Shown: positions 10,106-20,640 of the stretch, piece by piece
How positions within the stretch are numbered: position 1 is the stretch's first letter
Layout: each line of letters opens with the position of its first letter
Source: Sperchopsis tessellata
Taxonomy: Eukaryota > Arthropoda > Insecta > Coleoptera > Hydrophilidae
DNA length: 27,397 bases
Assembly: GCA_033557685.1 (NCBI GenBank)
Contig: JAWQRN010000661.1
Location: 1 to 27,397 of the forward strand
Reading direction: 5' to 3'
Position numbers and translations under genes: made by a program
Notes under the pieces: generated by a model
What the model saw: the letters and a program-made list of their open reading frames with translations, nothing else
Told to the model about the DNA's origin: nothing
The model's database searches: none

Positions 10106-11269
10106 GTGCTATGAATATATGGCATCGATGTAGCTGATAGTTGAAGCCTAATTTGCTTATTCCTTGTACTAGTGAATATATTTCAGCAGCCAGCTCAATT
10201 ATCGCGGAGGCTGGGCCGTGATTTTTCTAAACGTATTATCCAGAACTGAACACAAGAGCACACTTACTTTAAGTAACTCTTAAATGGGTGGCAGTCTGAG
10301 CATTAAGTTCTCAAACAAAAAATATAGCCCTTGAGAGCACTTAACTACTTGCTTTGTCTTAGTCAATATTTAGTCTTGTATCTGGGATTAGGTAGAACCT
10401 AGTCAAACAAACAAGCATCCCGATGTAAATTAACTTATGTTGTAATTCTTAATTAGAGGATATTATATACATTTAATTTAATCTTCTGATTATCAATTTA
10501 AAGTGAATTCAGAGTTCTTTACCCTTACTTTATAGAATTTTTTACGTTTAAATGCTCATTTAAAGATATATTAAAATTGGTTTAATGGTGTTCAATGATC
10601 AATTCCAATTAAAAGAAATTTTTATTTAGCTATCGACAATTTTAATTATTTAACCGTCAACATATTCTTTAAGAGGCACAGTTTAATAATAATAAAACTA
10701 AATATTAACCTACCTTTGTCTATATTCAATTTTGAATGTTATCTAAAAATATCCAGATCTGTACTATTATCTTAATAAATAAAACAATATCTAGTAAAAA
10801 CCATTATGGACTTCCTTTTTCTGTTTTTCTCTTTCTTTTTATTTTAATTATCTAGCGACGGCAATCCACTTGTCGGTCCGGTGCTAATAGTTGAGATTCC
10901 GTTACATCAACGGAAGAAGTCAACCTTTCGGCGATTATGGAGTTGGGATATTTCCATTTTTTTAAAGAATTTCCGGACACATTTATTTTGTTACAAATGC
11001 TTACACTGTTGGTGCCACTTATCATAATTTGGATAGTTTTCCGTATTTTTATTAATTTAGATTAAATTCACTCAGTTCTAATTTTACTTCTCGTCTCACG
11101 GTTTAACCAAGAGACCTCCATTCCAATTAAAACACAGGAAAGGAACATTTCTGCGTGTACAGATCGGAAAGCTACTCCTATCCCAACCGTCAGATCATCA
11201 CATCACCTGATTTATAGTCAACCATGCTCACTCACATGTATATATTATTTCAAATTGTTACTCACTAAT
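10106..11269. other. stretch separating the two halves of the Penelope relic, probable insertion
   Basis: In an intact Penelope-like element only about 200-300 bases would separate the RT palm motif from the linker seen near 10100. Here the gap is about 1.16 kb, so roughly 0.9 kb of extra sequence is inferred. I recognise no protein motif, terminal repeat or target duplication in it, so the nature of the insertion is unknown. Confidence 0.4.
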
Positions 11270-11650
11270 TGAATGAAATCAAAGTAAGCCCTTTTTGGAC
11301 TGATACATAGTGTGTGTGTGTGGGCTTGTGATATACTGAATGACCAAGTTTGCCTTATAACCAGAACATCCAAGAAAATGATTGCCCTAGACAACTTCTG
11401 TTGTTTGTTGTATCGGTGTGGTAATTATTAATGTATCGTAGGAAATCATCAAGAGTGTCCAGACCATAAGGCCGTACTATAAATATGTCATCCACTCACC
11501 TAAATATACATTTCGGTTTCAGGGGAGCACATGCTAAAACTTCTATAAAAATGTTTACGCAAACCGGGGAGAGTGGGGATCCCATCGCAGCTCCAGAAGC
11601 TTGTTCTTAGAACTCGCTGCTAACTACGTACAAAATTAGAATTTTTGTCC
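11270..11650 (-). pseudogene. Penelope-like element, reverse transcriptase palm part
   Basis: Reading the minus strand, EQASGAAMGSPLSP (11606 downward) is the RT motif B region, with G-AMGSPLSP typical of Penelope-like elements. It is followed by NIFIE and by APLKPKCIFR, then the catalytic loop, where the Tyr codon of the YVDD box is replaced by TGA (11496-11498), leaving stop-VDDIFIV. Downstream, TLDDFLRYINNYH, FLDVLVI and, in another frame, LGHSVYHKPTHTH match the family order. A CA-repeat expansion (11310-11322) lies exactly at the KPTHT codons. A second stop sits just before EQ. This copy is dead, and its missing downstream part is probably the fragment at 9660-10105. Confidence 0.9.
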
Positions 11651-14600
11651 GATTAACAGTCAACGGTTAAACTATTTACATTTCATTTGAAGGTGTATAA
11701 AGTTTTGAATATATTTAGATATTATTGGGTTGAATATTTGAGTGTAGTTAACATTTGTTTTTTATTTTGTTCTGTTTAATGAAAAGCAATTTTTTATTTA
11801 CCAAAATTATTATAATTAGGTAAAGCATTTTGAAATTTGATACGATGGTTTAATTTTAGTTAAATGTTAAATAGGAAATTTATAAAATAAATAATAAATT
11901 ATGCTGGAATCGATTTCGGGACTTTTATAAGCGAGGTTCTAACTCATAGTCCACATATATTATATTTATACTTTGAATAATGGCACATAATAGAATACAT
12001 TGCATTTTTACTTACGATGCTATTACATATACAATATAGTTCAAGAGAAGACGTGTAAAACTCTTCAGCTGTCACGCAAAGTATGGATATGAAATGTATA
12101 CTACGTGCAAGTAAAAAATTAAGACAATTTCGTAGATTCGCTAAATAGTAGTTGGTAAGTAATTATAGAATGGCCTGACATCTAAATGCCGGTAGGAGAC
12201 AACCGCGTGTTTGTTTTCATATCTGTACTTTGCAGTACGAATATTTTATATTATTAGAAACAACAACCTATGACACATTCTATATAACCTGACACCGCTG
12301 AAGCATAATAATATTAGGTAAGTAAATATTTGCTAGATCTACCGAACATGCCAACTCGATGAAGTATAGACATTTTGGTACTTGCTCTTTACTTTCATCA
12401 GCGCCATTGTGGAGACTATTGGAAATGACTATAAGTCGCCGAGGTACATATAGTCGGTAGATCTCGCAAACCTTATTTTTTACCAATTTTATTGCCGTAC
12501 ATGCATTTTGCAATCGACGTGTTCAGCGAATCTAAGCAGGGCGACCTCTGTTCGCAGGTGTCACAATATACGGCGGAATTATTTTCATCTTTCTATTTAC
12601 AGGTAGTATGCGTCTTTGCGAGACTACTGGATTTGTCAGCTCCCCAACGACGTTGATGAGGTTCAGGGAAAGTATTTTTGGTATGTTTCACAAACCTTTA
12701 AGTTTATATTTTATATATAAAAAACGATTCTACTTTTCAATTGCTGAATTTAAATTAAGTAGCAAAACAAACTTAAGCAAAATATTATTCATTTTCTTAA
12801 ACGTTATAAAAGGAAATATATTACCAAGCTACTATTCTGATAGCAGACGTTCAGATGTTATGAAAGGGTTTACCTGATACTACTCTACAAAAACTTCCTA
12901 TGCTAGGGCCTTACTCTGGGATGCCATTATATTTCTCGCAGGAGGCGAAATCTGCAAGACGTCACAAAGATGTATCGCTGAGAGATTTAGTTGCCCACGC
13001 AGATAATTGTTAACGTCGTTTATTGTATTGTGCTCATATTTTATGAGGATTTGTATTCAGCCTTGTAAACAGGGCACATAAATAAGAAAGATTGAGTGCA
13101 TGGATTTGATATACAACTCAAAACTCCGCAAAGCATCTGTGTGAACTGATGTAACGTGCTATATTTCGTATAAATGCAAAACTGTCAAGAAATGCTTCAG
13201 TAAAAGCGATCCTATGCATCCTCATAAAAACTTCGTATTGAAAGTATGAAAATTGGTGTGTTTTTATTCCTTTGTATGTTTCACGAACTCAAATAACCCG
13301 CTGGAAACTGTAGCATCTATTCAGCTGATAACTCCTAGATAGCTATTCATAAGCAAAATATAATATAAATAGATTTATATATGCTGAATGATTCTTTCAG
13401 TAACATATACATCAACATTCTGTAATGTGCCAAAGAGGTTCTAATTATGTGAAACATGTTTTGTACTTGAATTACCGGAAAGTGTCCACTACACAACTTT
13501 CCACGTAAAGTAACTGCATATTTTAACGGTATTTTTAAAGTTGTGACTTCCTCAGAATTTGAAGGATGATTTCATCAGTATTTTTGTAAATAATCAATAG
13601 TTTTTATTTGGTAGACTACTTAGGTACGGGACAGTAACAAACACATTGTAACATCTATGAAGTTGTAAAGTTAGAAAAAAAATTTATATCCGTATGAATA
13701 TTTCCTATGGACTAAGTCTCCAGTATGGTAAGGGGAACAGGAACATACTCATCACTGCCATTTTCCGCTTACAGAAGCTTTGTATAACATTATTCAATGC
13801 AGAAGCGAGAAGCTGACAGAATTTTCGCTTTAAATTGACTTGTTGATTGTTTCTGTTTGTGGAATCCCTGATTGTACTCTGGAGGAAATTTGATGATCAA
13901 GCAAGGATTTTAACCCGCTTGTGAGCTGAGTTTAACCAAAGCGATTTTTTTAACCATTTGAGACGGGGTTACTTTCATGATCTTTGCAGTGAATGGTGAA
14001 CATTCTTTCTGTCTGCTTTATGCGTACTACTTCCCAACCTCAACTCATTAGATTGTGTCTATTGAAGTTGGAATAATGTCGTTGCCAGTTATCAAAGGAA
14101 GGAGTATGCTCTCAATTGTATATTTTTTCTGCAGTGTTCTTCATATAGGGCAAGTATACATGGATAATGACATCCAGGCATTGCCCACCAGAAGTCACAT
14201 TGGATTATCATACTCATTGGGCATGATAGTATTTATGATCTTTTCAAGTTTTGCACATAAAATGCCCTTTAATTTTGACTGAATGCTGTATGAACGAGAT
14301 AGATATCCACTGATAGATGTTGTGAGTGGTGATGTATGTATGGGCTCGCATTCACACGAAAGTGCCAAAAATATTATAAAAACTTAAAAATTGAGTGCTG
14401 ATATTTAATGTGTTAATATATACTAGATGTTGAAATTAGAGATCATTTCAGAGAATCTGAAAATAGTACAAATCATCGATATATTTCACTAGAAAGCAAA
14501 GTCCTATAAATAATATTTTAATAATTTAAAGACAAAAATAATACTTTTAAACAAAATATATTTAACAATTTTGTAATATACCCAATAAAAATGGAATTCA

Positions 14601-14822
14601 AGCTATGTTATTCTCTCACTATATAAACAATCTAGAATGTGAAGTGCCATGGGAAACTCGCAAAATTGTCTCAAATATGAAAATAACTTTCTAGTGCATG
14701 TTAAGCTTTCGCAAACATAATCAATGGTACAATGATTTAGCACATAAGCTTTCTATATGTAAGATACATCTATGAGTTGCGTAGAATGGCAAAATAATAA
14801 ACTGAATTCTTTTAAGGATGTA
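11651..14822. other. long AT-rich stretch, nothing recognised
   Basis: About 3.2 kb without a supported gene or element. AGATCTACCGA (near 12336) and its complement TCGGTAGATCT (near 12454) form short arms about 110 bases apart. A pyrimidine tract ending TTTACAG at 12602 resembles a splice acceptor in front of a slightly GC-richer segment (12603-12670), but there is no convincing donor or coding signal. Frames at 12608-12877 and 14055-14282 have no recognisable motif. Confidence 0.45.
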
Positions 14823-14859
14823 CAGGGCGGTTCACCATGTTTTGACCCCCTCCCCTTAA
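14823..14859 (+). repeat. left terminal inverted repeat of the mariner-type element
   Basis: About 37 bases starting CAGGGCGGTTCACC and ending in a C-rich tract (CCCCCTCCCC) followed by TTA. It pairs with 16650-16687 with roughly eight mismatches. Confidence 0.85.
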
Positions 14860-15100
14860 ACATTTATTTAGAAGAGCTATAAAAATGTCAAATACAAAGT
14901 TGTAGGGTCTTATTTATAACTTTTTCAAATACTACTAAAAAAATAATTACCTGCACAAGTCACGTGACATAAGAATAGAGGTGATTTCTTTAAAAGGAAC
15001 ACCTGTATATTTTTATATATTATTATTGCTCATATTTTTCTTATTTCAAATATATAAGGGTTGATAGGTCTGGCTATAATAGTTTTACAAATATGTTGTT

Positions 15101-15310
15101 GAGGAGGGGTGTTCCATATTATTCATATAATGGGGAAAAGTCCAAAAAGGAAACAACCAACTATCTCTACATTTGTACATCTGTTGTATTGCCTTTTTAT
15201 ACGATACATTTACTCATTTGTTCATTATTGTATTGTCTTGATTAACTAGTTTGTCCTGAAGATTAGGCGCGATGCTTCGAAACCGGTCGACTAGATTATA
15301 ATTGAACTTT
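15101..15310 (+). mobile_element. Penelope-type terminus nested in the mariner 5' region, with hammerhead-like motif
   Basis: The left edge GAGGAGGGGTGTTCCATATT (15101-15120) and GGAAACAACCAACT (15149-15162) are the antisense of the terminus seen at 6702-7014. The rest (ACTCATTTGTTCATTATTG, then GTCTTGATTAA) matches the right half of that foldback in sense. At 15256-15288 the motif CTGAAGA, a stem region TTAGGCGCGATGCTTC, GAAAC and the palindrome ACCGGT followed by C line up with the core of a minimal type I hammerhead; GTC before and GAC after it could start stem I. Lying between the mariner end and its transposase, it was most likely inserted into the mariner. Confidence 0.75.
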
Positions 15311-15437
15311 TATAGATAGATATTTTAAAGCTTGTTAAGGGCAGAAGTGCAGTAAGCATTGGCTGATGATCTATGACAACATTGTTTCTGTATTACCATT
15401 GTTGTCACTGGACATTTGTTAGTATTATTTCAAAAAA

Positions 15438-16555
15438 ATGGTTTACATAGAAGCCGAAATCTTTGAAATACTTTTCCTATATTTAAAAAACAATAAATAT
15501 AAAAAAGCTACAAGAATAAAGTATACTGCCTTATACCCAAATCACCCAGCTCCCCCTCAAGTACTTGAATAGTTATAGAAATTTGAGAGATTCTAATAGT
15601 CTTAAAAGAAAAAGACTTAGTACTAGGGCAAACGAGAATGAACATTTTGATTAACTTTGAAGGTAACTATGATATAATTTACTCATATAAAGAATAAAAC
15701 TAAAATTAATTTTAAAGTTTTTCAGCATCGCTAGCTTAAACATTTGCTTTGAAAATAAGCCTCTCTGAGTATAATCTGTATTCTGTTTGGAGATGTTTCC
15801 TCATGTAAATAATTTGTTTTTGAAAGTGCTGAAACTAGTTTACGTGCATTAAAAAAACATGAATACAGGCCTTACAAATTTGTACCGGTTCAGGAGCTCA
15901 CAGAAGATCAAAAGGGGAAAAGATTGGAGTTTTGTCAGCAAATGCTCCAAAGATTGGACGAAAACCTAAGTTGTACAAATACATCATATGAACAGTTGAA
16001 TCGTTTTTTTCCACAGCAGAGATATTTAACAGAAAAAATAGAAGTTAGTGTTAGAACAAAAAACAACGAAAAAGAACAGTTGTTCCAGTTGAAAAGTCCG
16101 GTAGAAAATATATTAAAGTAAGATGTGGTATTTTCCTAAATAAAATTGTAGAGCCTATATTTCTTTATTATAACTTGACACGGGCAAAATATCTAGAAAT
16201 GATTCTTACGAAGGTAGGACAGCTTTTGGATCAAATAATTTGGTAACAGGAGAGCCCCTATATAATTTTTTGGAGGTTCGGGAGCATTTAAATGGTCGAT
16301 ATGACATTTGGATTGGGAAAGGCGGACCCATTCCGTGGTCACCGAACAGCCCCGATATACCTTTGGATGCATATTTGTGGTGATATTTACGGAACAAAGT
16401 AAATAATAATATTAATTAGAGTATGGAAACTATTAGAAATATGATTTTGGGATAAATTTATGAATTAACCTGGGAGAATAATAACGCTGTTTCAAACTGC
16501 CTACAAAATTTAAGAAGATATAATATGAACTTTCTGTTTTAAATAATGGTGGCGA
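15438..16555 (+). pseudogene. mariner-type transposase pseudogene
   Basis: The enzyme would bind the terminal repeats through a helix-turn-helix and cut DNA with a DDD/E triad. From the ATG at 15438, MVYIEAEIFEILFLYLKNN and YPNHPAPPQVLE match the N-terminal helix-turn-helix of insect transposases of this group, ending at a stop. LRDSNSLKRKR continues in another frame. At about 15870, YRPYKFVPVQELTEDQ then KRLEFCQQMLQRLDEN is the linker to the catalytic domain. The first Asp block is not recognisable near 15970-16120. CGIFLNKIVEPIF (from 16125), YLEM and VGQLLDQIIW follow. The second Asp has become Glu in QES (16250-16252) after a stop. The third is retained in SPNSPDIPLDAYLW (Asp at 16354-16356), though the Thr of TPLD is lost. 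Spacing of the last two residues is about 34 codons. CLQNLRRY is the last recognisable piece. Confidence 0.9.
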
Positions 16556-16649
16556 TTTTAAACAATTTTTATAGTTTATAAAACCACATGCAGTTGCAAA
16601 ATGTAGAGATTTGTATTTTTCTTTAACTCTTATACTAATTGAGTTGGGG

Positions 16650-16687
16650 TAAGGGGGGGGGGAGGCAAAATATAGTGAATCACCCAG
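16650..16687 (-). repeat. right terminal inverted repeat of the mariner-type element
   Basis: Complementary to 14823-14859. It contains a run of nine or more G (around 16652-16662), GCAAAATATAGTGAATCACCC and a final AG. The G-run is longer than its partner, as expected from slippage. Confidence 0.82.
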
Positions 16688-18105
16688 GTCAGAACACTTT
16701 AAACAAAATAAAATTGTTTCATGGCGTTATTTAAATATTATTAGGTACCTGAATTTATTACACAAAGGGACACCAGTCTAGCTTTTTATTATATTTCATA
16801 AAAATCCACTATACCATCGTTTTTTGGAACTGGGTATATATATATATTTTTAGACTACCCTGAATGTGAATATTCTGATATCAGAATTTACTGATACAAA
16901 TCTAGAAAACTACATATATATTCTAGATTACATAACGAAAAACCGGGAAATCATGGTTGATATATGATAGCCTCATTTTCAAGGGATTGTCGCTCGCGTA
17001 ATGTACGGTATATCGATTTGGGAACTCATGAGATGACAAAAAAAACACGACAGTTATTTCACTAGTTTCATAACTTATTTAACAATATGACTCCCTGAAT
17101 AAAGAAGTTCGATTAGTTTGTATCACAAAGTTAAACAAAAATAAAAAAGCAGGATCGCATTTTTGAACGACAAGTAACCCGGTATATCAATACTGAATAA
17201 TTAATTTCACAAATTGTCAGAAATTGCGTAAGAATTTTTCCTGAGAGCGCGAAGCTGCCACATTCACCGAAGTTCGTGGAGCCCTTCACAAAGGAATGAA
17301 AATAAAAGATACAAGAATTTAAATTACACCATTTTCTATGAAATTCACATTACAGCTGTTACAATTCCTTGCTAGAGTAGAGAAACTTGTAGGTTATGCT
17401 ATGATAATTTTTCATTTCCTTTCAACTGCTGCGGTAACGTATAATGTAATTTGAAAAGTTTTTCCCTTACAAATAAATTAGTAATTTAAATAAATTTACC
17501 GGAGGAAATGCAATATTTGTCATTATCTAGCTTTAAGTTTATATCAACAATATATAATTTTGTGTTCAGGAGAAAGCTATGTGTTGCTCACTTTCTGCAA
17601 GAGACGTAAAACAATATATTCCGTGAATTGTATGTTAATTGAAATTACGAGCACGTTATGTACATAAGTTTCTTATTTTCTATGTAACTATTGGGTAGAA
17701 ATAAAGGGCCTACTTGCCATATATAACATTGTAGGTTGAATGCTGCTGCAAACCAGCCAGTGTGATATATTTTATGAGGTTGACTTTATTATATAAATAA
17801 TATTGTAAGTGTTGTAGCACAAATTAGTCTTGTTCTAGTATCTTTTGTTATATATAACAACGCAAGATTTCTCCTCTCCACATTGAGATGGTGCTTGCTA
17901 TATGCAACATTTCATGGTAAGTTGTAAATATTTTATAGTAGTTGGTTTTGCTGTGTGCCTGTGGTAGGATCCAATTACCAAGCCATACTGATGATCAGTG
18001 GGACTGTGAAATAGCTATCTACGACATTGGATACCTCATTCATACGCAAAAGTAATACTGCTTATTTTTACGTCAGGGTGCCCACGATTATTTTTATATC
18101 GTATT
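16688..18105. other. AT-rich DNA, nothing recognised
   Basis: About 1.4 kb without supported genes, element termini or RNA genes on either strand. Confidence 0.5.
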
Positions 18106-20583
18106 CTATATATATACATATATACCACTATAACTTTCGGTGCCGGGTTTAAATACATTAATTAGACATCACAAAATACAAACATAATACCCCGCACTCT
18201 ATGACCTTACGCTTCTGATTTTACACAATTCTCCATTCATGCTATTTATTCATGAACTCTTTACCGTTCTTCTTATCCCTTGCAATCCTTTAAACATCAA
18301 TCCATGTCGTCCCCCATCATTCTAGTATCCTTGATATCACTATCCCACGTCTGAGCAGCTCTTTCTTCTCCCCTGCGGCGTTGCTTCCCACACCTTTTTC
18401 ACCGGGATTCTATTGCACATTCTGCATATATGTCGACACCATCCCAGTTATCTTTGCTCCATAAACTTTCCCATCTGTTCCATTCCTAGTTCTTTCTTAT
18501 TACAGTGCTCCTATTTCTTCCTCTTCGTATCTCCCTTTACCCTTCTTAAGAACTTCATTTCCACTGCTTCATTCCCTCTCTGTTAGGACCCATGTTTCAC
18601 ACCCAAAAGTCAGTATTGGCCTGTAAACACTTTTGAATACCTTTACATTTGTTTGTTTTTCTACTTTTATCTTGTTGATAAAATCCTTACTCAGTGCATA
18701 GTATGCCTCTTTCGCCTCTTCTATCCTGCAATTTAATTCTAGTTCTTTTTTCCCTGTTTCCTGTAGTGTGACTCCAAGATATTGGTTCTTCGCAACTTAT
18801 TCAATCTCAGTACCTTCCACATATATATGTAAATTTTTCCTTTCTGTTGCTATTTCCATTACTTTTGTGATTCCTTTATTTAATTTCATTACATAATCAT
18901 TCTAAATATTCAGATTTTTTTGTAGGTGTCTCCCACTATCACTATGCATTCAGTTATATTCACCCTCTCCATGTTTCTACATCCTATACACATCGTTTTT
19001 GCTCTTTTATTGGCTTTCCTAATAATTTCATCAAATAATGTTATACATACAATAGAGAACTCAGCCCTCCTCTTTGTCTAACCCCATCTTTCGTTCTAAA
19101 TGCTTCCGATTTCATATTTTTGCTTATTACACTATTACTTGTTTCTCTGTATAAGCTTTATATCAGTCTTACTAGCTTCTTATTAACAGTCTTCTTTTTG
19201 AAACTTTATCGAATGCATATTCTATGTTCATAAACGCTTAGTATACTATTTTCGTTTTGTCTCATGACTCAGGATTTGTTTTAATGTAAAGTAATGGTCT
19301 TGAATACTTCTTCCTCTCCTAAACCCAATTTGAGACTGTGGTTCTACTATTTTTCTCTAGTATTTGTTCATATAAATTCGTTACTGTACCTAAATGTGTG
19401 ATCCCCTTATAATTATTACAATCTCTGTTGTGTCCCTTCTTAAACATTGGTACTATTCCCTATCTCCCAATATTTTAGTATGTTCTCTTCCTCCCATGTC
19501 ATATTTTTTTCCTCCCTCTCCCATATTTTTCACTATCTCAGCTGTTATTTTGTCTTGCCCGGGGGCCTATCTTCAGTCTTTTTATCGCTTCATTCAACTC
19601 TTTCATTATTATTCCCACCTCCTCCGTATTCAGTATTCCGTATGCTTTCCTATTTATATTAATTTATATGTTTTCTAAACCTTGCTCTTCTTTTGGCACT
19701 TATCTACACAGTTTCCAACCTGAAACAACATTCATACAGATAATAATCGTGGAAGTTTATTACATTTAATACTTGCTCTTATATCTCATCCCCTACTCCC
19801 ACTAGATTCTGAAAATTCTCCCTCCATCGGTCCATTTCTGTGTTTCATCAGTAAGTATTTTCCCTTCTTTGTTTTTGATTGATGTTGTTTCAACATTCTT
19901 ATTTTTTCTTAGTCTAGCTTTTCTACTATTTTGATACTTCTTCCACTTCTCTTCGTCTTTGTCAATTTCCTTATTTCTTCAGTTCACCATGCAGTTTGCT
20001 TCTTATTCCTATTTTTCATACATACATCACACACTCTTTCTGCTGCGGTTACAATGCTCTCTTTAAAAACGTTCAATTTTTCTTCGATTTCCATCTGACT
20101 GAAGTTTTCTCTTATTTCCTCTATTTGTTTGTTTACGATTTCCTCATGCTCCTTTGCCATCTCTTTGTCATTTAGTTTGTATGATCTTATGGCTGATTCC
20201 CTTTTCCGCATCTTTCTTCTTTTCCGCTGCTTCGTCATCTTTTATTTTGGTCACAACTAGGTAATGATAACTACGTATTTCATATCCCGTCTTGATCCTG
20301 ACATCCATAAGCTTTTTCCTGTTTTCTCTCTTTACCAATATATAGCCAATTATCAACTCCCCCTGCTTGGTTCCTCTGTGGTCACTTTATGTATTTCTTT
20401 ATGTTCAAAGTGTGTATTTATTACTATCAAGTCATGTTTTATACGTAAGTCTACCAGTCTTCTCCCAGTATTATTTTCTGTTTGCTCTCCATGGTTTCCT
20501 ATCGCAGTTGTAAATACATGGTCACTTCTCCCTATTCTTTTATTTTCCCCTGCTATATATATTTCTCGTCTCGCTTTTTCCAC
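18106..20583 (-). pseudogene. 5'-truncated LINE (endonuclease plus reverse transcriptase), many stops
   Basis: This is a non-LTR retrotransposon with an APE-type endonuclease followed by reverse transcriptase. On the minus strand from 20583: NHGEQTENNTGRRLVDLR, VINTHFEHKEIHK and YILVKRENRKK are endonuclease, and the catalytic SDH reads SYH (Tyr codon at 20267-20269). A charged linker follows (RNKKQTAW near 19990). RT pieces are IVPMFKKG, NYKGITHLGTVTNLYEQILE (19355-19460) and AFMNIEYAFDKVS (19196-19240), where the motif A Asp is Asn (19226-19228). Then come FDEIIRKANKRAKTMCIG with the catalytic Asp-Asp box not readable, RPILTFGCETWVLT (18582-18630) and, near the C-terminus, KFLRRVKG and GTTWIDV. 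The 3' end carries CCCGGCACCGAAAG on the minus strand and a TATATG-type tail at 18106-18124. It resembles the arthropod LINE group behind many 'craniofacial development protein 2-like' gene models; the clade is not settled. Confidence 0.9.
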
Positions 20584-20640
20584 TACACCAATTAACTGGA
20601 AAAGACGAGAGGAGAAATATACACAGCAGAGGTTTTCAGT
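20540..20640. repeat. inverted duplication at the 5' edge of the LINE
   Basis: GTCTCGCTTTTTCC (20571-20584) and its near-complement GGAAAAGACGAG (20599-20610) begin two arms of about 40 bases. The right arm (20599-20640) carries in + orientation a diverged copy of the endonuclease segment read on minus at 20540-20583. The spacer is about 14 bases. Confidence 0.75.

Larger units (their letters stand above)
14823..16687 (+). mobile_element. mariner-type (IS630/Tc1/mariner superfamily) transposon, decayed, with nested Penelope terminus
   Basis: The two ends are inverted copies: CAGGGCGGTTCACCATGTTT (from 14823) against the complement of the right end, CTGGGTGATTCACTATATTT (up to 16687). The left end is preceded by TA (14821-14822), the target used by this superfamily; the right flank reads GT, so the duplicated TA has mutated or the limit is off by a base or two. 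Between them lies a transposase pseudogene (15438-16555) in + orientation. The element is about 1.87 kb, longer than the usual 1.3 kb, partly because a Penelope fragment (15101-15310) sits between the left end and the transposase. Mutation in every part indicates an old insertion. Confidence 0.88.

Noticed and set aside
12336..12465. AGATCTACCGA inverted pair as transposon ends
   Set aside because: The arms are only about 11 bases with no extension and no flanking duplication.
12586..12680. Possible host exon after the acceptor-like TTTCTATTTACAG ending at 12602
   Set aside because: There is no convincing donor, no conserved peptide and no neighbouring exon; pyrimidine tracts before AG are frequent in AT-rich DNA.
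14055..14282. 75-codon + strand frame
   Set aside because: It has no recognisable motif, no homologous-looking neighbour and no codon pattern distinguishing it from the surroundings.
19394..19678. Hydrophobic + strand frames resembling membrane proteins
   Set aside because: They are antisense shadows of the LINE reverse transcriptase.
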